Shown one piece after another: positions 1 through 10,301 of a DNA stretch of 64,000 nt (position 1 is the first letter of the stretch; every line of letters begins with the position of its first letter). Origin of the DNA: Bactericera cockerelli. Taxonomy: Eukaryota > Arthropoda > Insecta > Hemiptera > Triozidae. The position numbers were made by a program, and so were the translations under genes. The stretch covers positions 18,248,525 through 18,312,524 of the forward strand of contig CM044959.1 in the NCBI GenBank assembly GCA_024516035.1, written 5' to 3'. Under the pieces are notes generated by a model that was not told where the DNA came from, searched no databases, and was given only the letters and a program-made list of their open reading frames with translations.

Positions 1-480
1 TTCAGAGTCCTTGCCCCTTCAAATATTTTATTTACTGATAATATATTCCCTTCAAAGAGGAGGTGAAGGGCAGAGATCTCACTATATCCTCGCTGAATTG
101 CCAAAGTGATTCTTTCAACGAGGAAAGAGTGCGAGTGTGGTTCATAACTTGCTTTGTTCCAAACTAAAGTCTCCCTAACTTATTCAGAAACTTGATAGTG
201 TCAGTAGACCATTGCCCAAGGGTCTTTGCTACTTATTTAGAATCTTTTCTTCTTGCAACAGTTTCCGCTGGGTTTCCTGGTACTGAAGTAATATCTAAAT
301 GTGATTTTGCCATCGAGTCATGTGAGACGATTTGCCTGCTAATTTATAATTTGCCGATACATAAATAAAATAAAACTATGTAGTATTAGTTAGTAAGAGT
401 CAAACTCGTTCGACAAAAAATTGGAATGCAGAAACTAGAATGACTCATGAGAACATCATGAATATTATATTCATATAAAC
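1..480 (-). other. Abl intron with degraded retroelement 3' end (reverse orientation)
   Basis: The first bases (ttcagagtccttgcccc) are the reverse complement of the ggggcaaggactctgaa tail segment that recurs at about 19404, 19579 and 24285. It is therefore the 3' end of a dispersed retroelement. On the minus strand short interrupted coding-like stretches can be read but no intact frame remains. The rest up to 598 shows nothing further. Confidence 0.5.
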
Positions 481-598
481 CCGTTTTTTCCCATGATAAC
501 ACAAACTCATAGGACATGAGCTATGATAATTCATTATAAGTCAACCTTCTTGAGACCAATTAATTACCTTCTTTTGCTGTATTATTTGGTGATAAACT

Positions 599-672
599 GT
601 GTTTTCCTCTCCTTACAGTCGAATGTATGGGCATTCGGTAGTGATGAAGTTTATTCTTATCTCCTTACAGTC
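599..672 (+). repeat. Tandem duplication of an Abl 3' splice site
   Basis: The sequence ctccttacagtc plus the following exon-like bases occurs twice, offset by 52 bp (from 609 and from 661). The second copy is the functional acceptor. The first gives tcgaatgtatgggcattcgg and then leaves the Abl frame. It is a decoy acceptor with exon-like flank. Confidence 0.8.
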
Positions 673-783
673 AGATGTATGGGCGTTCGGTATTCTGCTC
701 TGGGAGATAGCAACCTACGGCATGTCACCTTACCCGGGTGTAGATCTAACAGATGTCTACCATATGCTGGAGAAGGGATATCG
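671..783 (+). CDS. Abl: Abl tyrosine kinase, kinase C-lobe exon (first exon visible)
   Basis: This exon encodes the kinase C-lobe segment beginning [17 protein letters not shown], followed by the [10 protein letters not shown] stretch. The wording is nearly that of animal Abl kinases, cytoplasmic tyrosine kinases acting on actin and adhesion signalling. The acceptor is ttacag at 665-670 and the donor is gtaagt at 784, splitting the arginine codon of YRM. Earlier exons (SH3, SH2, N-lobe) must lie left of the window. A near copy of the acceptor and the first exon bases sits 52 bp upstream at 609-640. It shifts frame if used, so I chose the acceptor at 670. Identification is very secure. Confidence 0.95.
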
Positions 784-817
784 GTAAGTTCTCTACCTTC
801 GCGGCACTATGCACTTT

Positions 818-990
818 CAAGCCTTTAAATCCCTAGGACCAGATGGAATCTATCCAGCACTATAGGAAGAAGGATTAGACCTTATAGGTCCTGTACTGTG
901 CAAGCTGTTCAGATCTAGTCTAGCCCTGAGATACATTCCTGAGTGGGGTGTAGCATTGGACATTGGACAAGCCTTCCCAACTAAGCCCAG
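818..990 (+). pseudogene. Jockey-like reverse transcriptase fragment
   Basis: The + strand reads FKSLGPDGIYPAL, a stop, EEGLDLIGPVLCKLFRSSLALRYIPE. This is the GPDG(I/L)xPxxL motif at the start of non-LTR reverse transcriptase domains, with in-frame stops. It lies in the Abl intron and is a dead, truncated fragment. Confidence 0.7.
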
Positions 991-1146
991 ACGTCAAAGG
1001 CACACAGGACTGTGAAATAGTATTTATTTCTAATTATTTACTTTTACTTGAGAAATCTTCATTTTGAATTTGGAGTTTCTCTTCCATAGTCAAAAACATA
1101 TCCTATACTTCGGACTGCTAAAATAATGCTCTTCCCTGTTGAACAG

Positions 1147-1289
1147 GATGGAGTGCCCCCCCGGGTGTCCGCCCAAGATCTACGAGCTGATGCGGCAGTG
1201 CTGGCAATGGCTGCCTGAAGACAGACCCACCTTCAAGGAAATACACCACTCACTCGAGAACATGTTCCAGGAATCCAACATCATAGAAG
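1147..1289 (+). CDS. Abl: Abl tyrosine kinase, end of kinase domain
   Basis: The exon completes the kinase domain with [18 protein letters not shown], then [15 protein letters not shown], the conserved last helices of Abl kinases (RPTF arginine present). The acceptor is gaacag at 1141-1146. The donor GT is at 1290-1291. The reading joins the previous exon in phase (TATCG|G) and the next one (GAA G|AG). A small TAA-flanked transposon starts only 27 bp past the donor. Confidence 0.95.
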
Positions 1290-1316
1290 GTAAGCCCGTA
1301 GTCTTGTTGTCTGTAA

Positions 1317-1689
1317 AGGTAGGATCACACGATATGGCAGAGCGACATATAATATGGCAACCTCCCTTGCCATAGCGTGTGATCGGTCTTTGTTTACATG
1401 ACCATAGAACTATTAGGGTCAATGGCGACAAGTTTTTTTCTATGGTGCCATAGACGTATGGCAGGATCTATGGTATTCGTGTGAGTGCTTCATCACACAT
1501 ATGGTCTACAATATGATATGGTGTCGACTGGCAGGCTTGTCTATGGCAAGGGGAAAGACATAAAATGCCATAGAGTTTTTTGCCACATTATATGGCATCG
1601 TGTGAGTGCCATATATTATATGTGCCATTCGTTTTTTTTTTCTCGCCATAGAAAATATGGCATCTGTGCCATATAGTGTGATCCTACCT
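1317..1689. mobile_element. Non-autonomous TIR element, TAA target duplication (PIF/Harbinger-like)
   Basis: The ends are aggtaggatcacac at 1317 and gtgtgatcctacct ending at 1689, near-perfect inverted repeats extending into atatggc. TAA flanks both sides (1314-1316 and 1690-1692), as expected for the 3-bp TWA duplications of PIF/Harbinger elements. The interior is filled with atatggca words in both orientations. There is no transposase. It sits 27 bp downstream of an Abl donor. Confidence 0.8.
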
Positions 1690-1798
1690 TAAGAGTGTGT
1701 ATGTGACTGGGGACTACACATAGTTAACCAAACGGGAAGTATTCTCAGGGAGATTAGAATCCATATCTGTCCATAATAGCTAGCTTATTTTTTTGTTG

Positions 1799-1912
1799 TA
1801 GTGGCTTGGCTAACGCCGAAGATGATCCTTTCCACGATTTTCCCTATTTCCCTATTGTTGAAGTGGCTTGGCTAACGCCGAAGATGATCCTTGCCAGGAT
1901 TTTCCCTATAGT
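1799..1912 (+). repeat. Two-copy tandem duplication (~60 bp) in Abl intron
   Basis: The segment gtggcttggctaacgccgaag with its following bases appears at about 1800 and again at about 1862. No exon is involved and no function is visible. Confidence 0.7.
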
Positions 1913-2375
1913 CCACAGAACCAATGATACCAGGACTAATCATCTGGCATTAAGGGCTTTAAATTTAAAGCGTTGTGAACCCTTTAAGAACTACCAGCGA
2001 GGCGATTAGGGCTTTGCTCTGGTCTGCTCCCTTTTTATTGTGCCCCAGCAATACTACTACTGGTCTTTTCCATGATTATAGACCCGCAGCCAGACTTATT
2101 TATAGCTACTTTATAGTTTTTTAATCTAATAATGTATATTTATTTTAGTTTTTTTTTTACAATTTTGTGGCTCTCTCCCTAAGGAATACTTCTAATTTTT
2201 TTCTTTCTTTTTTCTAATTAAAAAAAGTTTCATTTTATTATACTGAGAAAGATTCAAAGCTTTTTCAGTTGAAAAAAAAGACGAGAAAATTATGTTTACA
2301 CGATGGCTACCGGTTTGTTCTTTAAATAATAATAATTTGTAACTCACTTGTCTTCCCCTCTTGGATTTATTTCAG

Positions 2376-2498
2376 AGGTGGAGAAGCAACTCCAGGGAAG
2401 TGGAACGCCTCAGCTCTCTTACAAGAAACCTCATGGGGGCAGTGGGCCCCCCTCCACTGTGCATAATCTCATACTTACCAATGACTCACCTCACACTG
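2376..2498 (+). CDS. Abl: Abl tyrosine kinase, post-kinase linker exon
   Basis: The exon starts with EEVEKQLQGSGTPQLSYKKP, matching the Abl segment just after the kinase domain (EVEKQL), and then runs into a low-complexity linker. The acceptor ttcag is at 2371-2375 and the donor gtaagt at 2499. The phase fits both neighbours. A 123-nt exon of disordered sequence is normal for the insect Abl tail. Confidence 0.9.
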
Positions 2499-2798
2499 GT
2501 AAGTTCATATGTATTTGATTTGTTTGTGTTGCCATATCACATCCTTAATAGGTTTTTTTTAATTTTATTAACAAATGCTTTATTTAGTTTTTACAAATAG
2601 AAAACTTAGTCTATTTTGTTATCGTCGGGGATAGACCCCATTTCGAGAATCCTAATAACATCATCTGCCCAAGTACTTCATTGCTTTATTGTAATGCCGC
2701 CACTGGTCGTCATCGATACAAATAGCTACTCGAGGGATGAGTGGTGAGTTCATAGAAATTGCTGAATTAATTGCTCTAGATCCCTGTTATCTTCTCAA

Positions 2799-3025
2799 TT
2801 AATAATAATAATAATATTGTCTTTTTTATACTGCCCGATTGAGACTATTAAAGTCCCATTATTCAAGCAGTAAGCCCAAGACATATTATTGTGTGGTAAA
2901 ATTCCCAAATGGGAGGATAACTTGTCATGTCCCGGCTTGGTTTCGAACCCACGAACTCTAGAATCCCTAGATTTAATGAATTAATGAACTCTGATACAGC
3001 GATGCTTTACCTCGTACCTCTTAGT
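2799..3025 (-). mobile_element. tRNA-derived SINE, family 1 (AAT-tailed)
   Basis: On the minus strand a box B-like segment inside a tRNA-like head (around 2935-2965) leads to the family body cttgggcttactg...aataatgggacttt, ending in an (att)n tail. The same family occurs at 49342, 52108 and 55741. The copy is diverged. Confidence 0.75.
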
Positions 3026-3324
3026 CATTCAGGAGGCTGGTGATTAATTTTAAACTTGTAGCGAGACAAGTCACAGAAGAGAGAGCAAATACACATATTT
3101 AACAATGTTCTCAACTATTTATACAGGTCTCTTCATTCCGAGAATGAGTTACACATGTCCTCTATCGGTCTTTTCCCTAGCTCTTGTATTCAGCGATTGC
3201 CATGATTTGGCGAAAGAAATTTCATATCTTTTTCTTCCTTCTCTCTTTAACCTGGATCACTACTTATTCCTTTAAATATTCTCAATTTCAAAATCTCTTG
3301 TGTAACGTATGTATAATTGTGTAT

Positions 3325-3470
3325 GTGTAGACAGTCGAATCTGGATATAAGAGAACTCAAGCAACCGGAATATTTTCTCTTATACCCCGGTTTCTCTTAT
3401 AAAGAGGGAAATTGGACTTGGCGATTAATTGTTCTCTTTTATCGAGGTTTCTCTAACTTCCAGGTTCGAG
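3325..3470. mobile_element. MITE fragment with cagtcgaatctggatataag terminus
   Basis: The end cagtcgaatctggatataag recurs, in either orientation, near 16287, 16771, 48970 and 55595, usually next to TA. It therefore looks like a Tc1/mariner-type terminal repeat. The bases 3385-3450 contain further tctcttat words. The right end is not clear here. Confidence 0.5.
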
Positions 3471-3807
3471 TGTGTTATGTTTATTGGATACCAAGAAAGT
3501 ATGTTATTTAAGATGAAATCAAAGGAATACATTTTTGCATTGGATCAGTGATAGTGTATATGTATATATTATGTTGTAATTGTTGTATTGTATAATTTTG
3601 TTTTAACCCATATTTTATTATTTTATTTTTCTTCTTTTTATGTATATACTTTCTTTTATTTTTCTTCTCCTATTTTTTATGTAACTTAAATTGTCTTCTT
3701 GATCAAGTTTTGTTTTCTTAATTTTAAAATCTATGTATGTATCCAACATGTTTAATGATAATAGCAGTATGTTTTAATTTCAAACCTTCTCACTTTTGAA
3801 CTTTCAG

Positions 3808-4056
3808 AAGCAGTGCAGGAGCGCAAGCTAAGCACGTTCGGCGCCCCCGCCCCCCTCCTCACCAGCAACAGTAAGTCCTCTAGTCTCAACGTGCAGATGC
3901 GCCGCTCCACCAACAAGAGGGGCAAGACCGCCCCCGCGCCCCCCAAGCGGACCAGTCTGCTCTCCTCCTCCTCCTCTTTCCGGGACTCCCAGTACGTGAG
4001 TGGGGAGCACGAGAACTCCCCCGGGGAGGCGCCCTCGGACCATCACGAGACCAATG
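3808..4056 (+). CDS. Abl: Abl tyrosine kinase, proline-rich/PxxP exon
   Basis: It encodes a disordered basic and proline-rich stretch including KTAPAPPKRTSLLSSSSSF. This matches the Abl tail motif KTAPxPPKRSSSF, a known SH3-binding and phosphorylation region. The acceptor is ctttcag at 3801-3807. The last exon bases are catcacgagaccaatg, followed by donor gtaagag at 4057. That exact junction is the seed of the tandem array filling the start of the next intron. Using any downstream copy of the donor would read into an early TGA, giving an Abl lacking its tail. Confidence 0.92.
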
Positions 4057-4088
4057 GTAAGAGAAATACTTGAATATCACGAGACTAA

Positions 4089-4215
4089 CACCCGTATTTA
4101 TGAACAGCGAATTTTGTTTGAGCACTGTCTCAAGCAAGGTATTGGCCAATAATATTTTAGAAAATCATGCTTCAGACCATGCTCAAACGGCGTTTTCTGT
4201 TCATAAATACGGCTG
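4089..4215. mobile_element. Small TIR element with TAA duplication, inserted in the Abl minisatellite
   Basis: The ends cacccgtatttatgaacag and ctgttcataaatacggctg are inverted repeats differing at one position. TAA lies on both sides (4086-4088 and 4216-4218). Removing the element and one TAA restores a normal repeat unit, so the duplication is directly proven. It is PIF/Harbinger-like by duplication size, with no coding capacity. Confidence 0.85.
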
Positions 4216-4383
4216 TAATGGTAAGAGAATAACTTGAACATCACGAGACCAATGGTAAGAGGTTTTGAATATCACAAGACTAATGGTAAGAGAATAACTT
4301 GAACATCACGAGACTAATGGTAAGAGAATAACTTGAACATCACGAGACTAATGGTAAGAGAATAACTTGGACATCACGAGACT

Positions 4384-4617
4384 AGAGAGGTACAGTTTTA
4401 TTATAAAACGTTGCTGCCCACATATTTGAAGGTTGCTCAAAAACACAGAATATCAATCAATACATAAGAGTACATCTTTTTTTTTATACATATTTTCTTT
4501 TCTTTTTTTCTTAATGAATTTTCTATTTTCTTTCTTCAAGAGTTGGAATATATGTGAAAATTTACTATTTTAACACTGTCACAAATAATAGTTTGTGACA
4601 GTATTTTTAGTAAATTC
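4384..4617. other. Unclassified insertion in the Abl minisatellite
   Basis: About 230 bp without repeat units. It contains a T-rich tract and a hairpin near 4575-4605 (actgtcacaaa paired with tttgtgacagt). I could not define termini. Confidence 0.45.
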
Positions 4618-6353
4618 TTGGTAAGAGAATAACTTGAACATCACGAGACTAATGGTAAGCGAATAACTTGAACATCACGAGACCAATGGTAAGAGAATAA
4701 CTTGAACATCACGAGAATAATGGTAAGAGAATAACTTGAATATCACGAGACAAATGGTAAGAGAATAACTTGAACATCACGAGACCAATGGTAAGAGAAT
4801 AACTTGAACATCACGAGACCAATGGTAAGAAAATAACTTGAACATCACGAGACCAATGGTAAGAGAACAACTTGAACATCACGAGACTAATGGTAAGAGA
4901 ATAACTTGAATATCACGAGACTAATGGTAAGAGAATAACTTGAATATCATGAGACTAATGGTAAGAGAATAACTTGAACATCACGAGACCAATGGTAAGA
5001 AAATAACTTGAACATCACGAGACCAATGGTAAGAGAACAACTTGAACATCACGAGACTAATGGTAAGAGAATAACTTGAATATCACGAGACTAATGGTAA
5101 GAGAATAACTTGAATATCATGAGACTAATGGTAAGAGAATAACTTGAACATCACGAGACTAATATTAAGAGAATAACTTGAACATCACGAGACTAATGGT
5201 AAGAGAATAACTTGAACATCACGAGACTAATGGTAAGAGAATAACTTGAATATTATGAGACTAATGGTAAGAGAATAACTTGAACATCACGAGACTAATG
5301 GTAAGAGAATAACTTGAACATCACGAGACCAATGGTAAGAGAACAACTTGAACATCACGAGACTAATGGTAAGAGAATAACTTGAACATCACGAGACTAA
5401 TGGTAAGAGAATAACTTGAACATCACGAGACTAATGGTAAGAGAATAACTTGAACATCACGAGACTAATGGTAAGAGGATAACTTGAATATCATGAGACG
5501 AATTAGAGAATAACTTGAACATCACGAGACTAATGGTAAGAGAATAACTTGAACATCACGAGACTAATGGTAAAGAAAAAACTTGAACATCACGAGACTA
5601 ATGGTAAGAGAATAACTTGAACATCACGAGACTAATGGTAAGAGAATAACTTGAATATTATGAGACTAATGGTAAGAGAATAACTTGAATCTCACGAGAC
5701 TAATGGTAAGAGAATAACTTGAACATCACGAGACCAATGGTAAGAGAACAACTTGAACATCACGAGACTAATGGTAAGAGAATAACTTGAACATCACGAG
5801 ACTAATGGTAAGAGAATAACTTGAACATCACGAGACTAATGGTAAGAGAATAACTTGAACATCACGAGACTAATGGTAAGAGGATAACTTGAATATCATG
5901 AGACGAATTAGAGAATAACTTGAACATCACGAGACTAATGGTAAGAGAATAACTTGAACATCACGAGACTAATGGTAAAGAAAAAACTTGAACATCACGA
6001 GACTAATGGTAAGAGAATAACTTGAACATCACGAGACTAATGGTAAGAGGATAACTTGAATATCATGAGACGAATTAGAGAATAACTTGAACATCACGAG
6101 ACTAATGGTAAGAGAATAACTTGAACATCACGAGACTAATGGTAAAGAAAAAACTTGAACATCACGAGACTAATGGTAAGAGAATAACTTGAACATCACG
6201 AGACTAATGGTAAAGAAAAAACTTGAACATCACGAGACTAATGGTAAGAGAATAACTTGAACATCACGAGACTAATGGTAAAGAAAAAACTTGAACATCA
6301 TGAGACTAATGGTAAGAGAATAACTTGAATATCACGAGACTAATGGTAAGAGG

Positions 6354-7053
6354 GGCAATAGGTGAGTTCGGTGCGAAGATTACCCGCACCTTTTTCGCAT
6401 GTATGAATTCGGTGCCGCCTAAAAAAGGTGATGTACGAGTTCGGTGCGGTCTCAATGACTTATAAATTGATTTTTTGTTTATAATGTACTAGTTGCTTGT
6501 TAACATTCATCCTGCTGTTATTAAGTTAGTAGATTATTTTGTAGATAGTTACATTCAGCAAGACTGTCCATTTCCTCCTTGAAGGCCATGCCTTGGGTTT
6601 ATAGTAGGGTTAGATAAAATACAATGAAGGCCATGCCTTGAGTTTATAGTAGGTTTAGGTAAAATACAATGAAGGCCATGCCTTGGGTTTATAGTAGGGT
6701 TAAGTAAAATACAATGACGGCCATGCCTTGGGTTTATAGTAGGGTTAGGTAAAATACAATGAAGGCCATGCCTTGGGTTTATAGTAGGGTTAGATAAAAT
6801 ACAATGAAGGCCATGCCTTGGGTTTATAGTAGGGTTAGGTAAAATACAATGACGGCCATGCCTCGGTTTATTAATTGAAGGCCATGCCTATAAGGAAAAA
6901 AATACTATAATTACCTGATCATCAGGGCAAGTACCAGGGCACCGAATTCATACATGACCTTTTTTAGGCGGCACCGAATTCATACATGACCTTTTTTAGG
7001 CGGCACCGAACTCATACATTTTTTTATTTTCCGCACCGAACTCATACATAGCC
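6354..7053. mobile_element. 700-bp non-autonomous DNA transposon with 8-bp target duplication
   Basis: The element starts ggcaataggtgagttcggtgcg and ends cgcaccgaactcatacatagcc, imperfect inverted repeats. Sub-terminal copies of aattcggtgccgcctaaaaa face inward on both sides. The flanks are gtaagagg at 6346-6353 and 7054-7061. Other units of the host array have the uninterrupted form ggtaagaggataacttg, so the 8-bp duplication is certain. Eight-base duplications fit hAT, P or Merlin families. The centre is a 45-bp tandem repeat and there is no transposase gene. Confidence 0.85.
6581..6868 (+). repeat. 45-bp tandem repeat inside the 700-bp transposon
   Basis: The unit starts gaaggccatgccttgggttt and ends aaaatacaat. 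There are six full copies (from 6581, 6626, 6671, 6716, 6761, 6806), then a partial copy and a short echo at about 6877. A minisatellite core between sub-terminal inverted repeats is common in non-autonomous transposons. Confidence 0.9.
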
Positions 7054-7154
7054 GTAAGAGGATAACTTGAATATCATGAGACGAATTAGAGAATAACTTG
7101 AACATCACGAGACTAATGGTAAGAGAATAACATGAGGATTATGAGATTGTAAAG

Positions 7155-7470
7155 TAATAATAATAACACTCTTTAGTGGAAGGTAACCAGCAGGCGAGGT
7201 TAATGCTTAAAGCATTGTCTACCACCTTACCCTCAGAGTCTTATTATTATGTGGTCACAAACTCAAATTAATGAGGAAAAATTCATGCACTGGGTGGGAT
7301 TCGAACCAACGGATCCCTTTGCTACCTGAATTACCAGACTAGCGCGTTTACCACTTGACTACCAGTGCACTTGGCTAAAGTAGAAACCCGAAGCAATGAG
7401 AAATCGGTTCCGGGGCAAAAACAGCCCACCGAAATATGGGAGGTTTTTTAGAGGTTAGAGCCTGTACACC
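7155..7470 (-). mobile_element. tRNA-derived SINE, family 2
   Basis: On the minus strand the head reads gcactggtagtcaagtggta (box A-like), then ggttcgaatccc (box B), ending in the body ccaccttaccctcagagtc in reverse. A close relative lies at 18409-18630. Target duplications were not resolved. Confidence 0.7.
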
Positions 7471-7857
7471 CGGTATTATTATTCAAAAAATAATCTTAAC
7501 CAACTCTCTTAGAAGCCCTTCAAAGCTTAGGAGAAGTACCTTTGTATAAATGATCTTTATAAAGAAAATAAATAAATAAACTTAAACTTAACCCTGATTT
7601 TGGCAATGTGTCCATATGGATACCATCAGTTTCTTTTACTCTATTTGCCCAAAATTAATCCTAAAGCATTTTTTCTTCCACAGAACATTTCAAATTATTT
7701 ATTTTTTACGCTTTATTTAAAGTGGCAGGATTCCATTAAACCATCCAATTATTATCCTTTTTTACTTTTTCAAAAAATAAATTAAGAATTGAAATTCTCT
7801 GCCAAGATAAGGGTTAATAATAATAACCATGAGACATATATTTAATTTCTCCCCCAG

Positions 7858-8075
7858 GTGTGTCGAGGCCCGACGCGAACCACCGCAGCGCGGGCGAGAG
7901 CGAGGCGGAGGGAGGGGGGGGCGCAGACCACACCCCCGACACAGACGACTCCTATCCCCCGCCTCCCCAGCCTGCCACCACGCCCCCTCGCGGCGGCAAG
8001 TCCAGGTCGCGGCACAACCATGCCGCCGCCGCCGCCGGCAAGCACTACTCCGGCAGCAACGGGGCCTCCGGCAAG
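7858..8075 (+). CDS. Abl: Abl tyrosine kinase, disordered tail exon
   Basis: This exon joins the previous one in phase (AAT G|GT GTG) and encodes a low-complexity tail rich in proline, histidine, glycine and alanine (SRPDANHRSAGESEAE to SGSNGASGK). The acceptor cccccag is at 7851-7857 and the donor gtgag starts at 8076, in phase 0. It is very GC-rich compared with its AT-rich intron. Assignment rests on position, splice phase and composition rather than on conserved residues. Confidence 0.82.
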
Positions 8076-8138
8076 GTGAGTTGTGCGTCGTGTGGGACTG
8101 TTCTACGCAGGCGCGGTCAGTCTGGAGGGCGGCATGTG

Positions 8139-8592
8139 AGCTGGCGAGATGACACCTCGGAGAGCTCATCCAGTTAGGGTGAAATAGCTGGCGAGATGAC
8201 ACCTCGGATAGCTCATCCAGTTAGGGTGAAATTGGCAAATCCAACTAGAATAGCATTACTCTCATAGACGTTCTAAAATGCTCAAATTCCCTATAAAATT
8301 CATCCAGTTAGGGTGAAATAGGCAAATCCAACCAGAATAGCATTACTCTCATAGACGTTCTAAAATGCTCAAATCCAGTTAGGGTGAAATAGGCAAATCC
8401 AACTAGAATAACATTACTCTCATAGACGTTCTAAAATGCTCAAATCCAGTTAGGGTGAAATAGGCAAATCCAACTAGAATATCATTACTCTCATAGACGT
8501 TCTAAAATGCTCAAATCCAGTTAGGGTGAAATAGGCAAACCCAACTAGAATAACATTACTCTCATAGACGTTCTAAAATGCTCAAATCCCCT
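8139..8592 (+). repeat. 71-bp tandem repeat, ~5 copies, plus a short duplication, in Abl intron
   Basis: A 46-bp segment (gctggcgagatgacacctcg onward) is repeated at about 8139 and 8187. It merges into a 71-bp unit beginning atccagttagggtgaaatag and ending aaaatgctcaa, present from about 8210 to 8590. It begins 64 bp after an Abl donor but, unlike the other arrays, does not copy the exon boundary. Confidence 0.85.
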
Positions 8593-8818
8593 ATAATATC
8601 ATGCATGAAAAAATTCAACGATATGCCCCAACAACCTGATTTATTTAAATGAATACATGTGTGAATGTATGAATGAATGAATGATCATACCAGTTATTGC
8701 TTGATTGTTATAATCTATAACTTCAAGTGTAGGTATTTGAATAAAAAAAAAATAATAATCTACCGAAAAATCTAAAATCAACTTACGGTGAAGTCATTAC
8801 TCAAACCCAAAATATTAA

Positions 8819-9815
8819 CCTTTTACGGTCCAGTGCATGTCCCACATGCAACCATAGAAACGGCGCTAAACTCCAGTAGAAAATTCACAAGAACAGTCCT
8901 TAAGGTCCAGTGCATGTCCCACATGCATTGTTTTGTTTGCTCATCAGGTCGAGTTGTTTCGGAAAGAAACGAAGCGCTACGGTCCAGTATATTTTTTCTT
9001 TCAAATTACAGACCTCGTATACAGGGTGTTTGAAGACGACACAAATTTTTGTTTTTGTATAAATAACAAAAACTGCCTGTTTAGCGATTTGGGAGCTAAA
9101 AATTGGTATATAATTAGGTATAAAACACTGTCAAAAATAGGCAGGTAGTGGAAGTACAAAAAGTCAATGTGTTGAATAGGGTCGTAAAATCAACGCTAAC
9201 AACGCCACCCTGTATCACACATCTTCCTTTTTTGTCTAACTCATGTAAACAAGTGTGCTAGAAAGAGACAGAGATATCCTTTACAGAGGTATCTTTGACC
9301 CTCAAATAAACATAGAAAGAAAATAAATTACTTACCACAAAGTAAATTACGAATTTCCTCTGCTTCTTCTTCTCTTATAAAACTATACAGTTTCCTTTTA
9401 GACATTTTTAACACAGAAATAAAGACGAAAGAAAAGGTAGTCCACTGAACCAACCTTCCGCAGGTTGCACTGATAATAATGTTTGTTTACATAGCCGGCT
9501 TACGTTTTAGACACTTTTGAATTGTTCGTAAATATTCTACGGAATATCATGAATTGACTAGAATAAACCTGATAGGCTAATAATTATTGGAAAACATAAA
9601 ATGAAATCGAATAAAGTGGAGGGAAATCTTGCATGTGGGACATGCACTGGACCATAAGAGCGTTATTAATAGTTGCATGTGGGACATGCACTGGACCTTA
9701 AGGACCTACATAATGAATATTTTACTGGAGTGTATCACCGCGTCTAAGGTTGCATGTGGGACATGCACTGGACCGTATGAGCGATTCCAATATTTTTTCA
9801 CTGGAGTGCAAAAGG
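8819..9815. mobile_element. ~1-kb non-autonomous element with TTAA duplication (piggyBac-like)
   Basis: TTAA at 8815-8818 and 9816-9819 flank ends beginning ccttttacgg and ending tgcaaaagg. The sub-terminal module gtccagtgcatgtcccacat occurs twice near the left end and three times inverted near the right end. TTAA duplication fits the piggyBac superfamily. A smaller element is nested inside and no transposase is present. Confidence 0.8.
9020..9215. mobile_element. MITE with acagggtg ends, nested in the TTAA element
   Basis: atacagggtg at about 9019 and caccctgtat ending at about 9215 are inverted ends of a ~195-bp element. Similar acagggtg ends occur at 39710, 45330, 45460 and 48800. Confidence 0.65.
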
Positions 9816-10301
9816 TTAACTCCCTAGAATGACACAAGGCTGTATTTATGTTAAAATTATAGTTTATGGTCTAAATCTTTTAAGTTTTATGAAACATACT
9901 GTCCTGTTTCATCTCACGACTGACGCCAGCGAGCGTGAGTATTAGACTAATTTGAATTTCGGTCTTAATGAGATAATTATTCCAGGTGTCTCAATTTTAG
10001 AAAAAATTCTTCAAGTAGACATTGTTAGATTTTTAAGTAGCAACAAAAAATAATCCGTCCACAAACGTTCTCCTGACTGAGCGTCTGTAATTCATCTTTG
10101 GTTTTTTCTATATTATTGACAAATATTTTCATATCAAACGCGTGTTTGAAATTAGTAGAGCCTGGTTCAACTCCCAGGTACGGTGCATGCCATAGCCGTC
10201 AACTTGTTCGTTACCATCAAGGAAGTAGGCTGTATTTATTCACACCCTGTAGTATCCTTAACTCACACCACCCCTCCCCGTGTGTGTTTGTCTCCCTGTA
10301 G

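Larger units (their letters stand above)
4041..7142 (+). repeat. 34-bp minisatellite made of the Abl exon end plus 5' splice site, ~55-60 copies
   Basis: The unit is aacttgaacatcacgagactaatggtaagagaat (34 bp; junction part catcacgaga-yyaatg|gtaagag). It matches the last 16 exon bases and first 7 intron bases of the Abl exon ending at 4056, so every copy carries an apparent 5' splice site. The array begins at the real junction and continues to about 7142. It is interrupted by elements at 4089-4215, about 4384-4617 and 6354-7053. Variants (agaccaatg, ggtaaagaaaaaac, gacgaattagagaataac) recur in blocks, showing higher-order repetition of about 170 and 400 bp. Confidence 0.93.

Noticed and set aside
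4041..6350. CRISPR-like array of ~34-bp repeats
   Set aside because: Units are contiguous with no unique spacers, and the sequence is eukaryotic; it is a minisatellite.
7762..8202. Arginine-rich open frame opposite the Abl exon at 7858-8075
   Set aside because: Shadow of a GC-rich exon; splice phase and tail context support the + strand.
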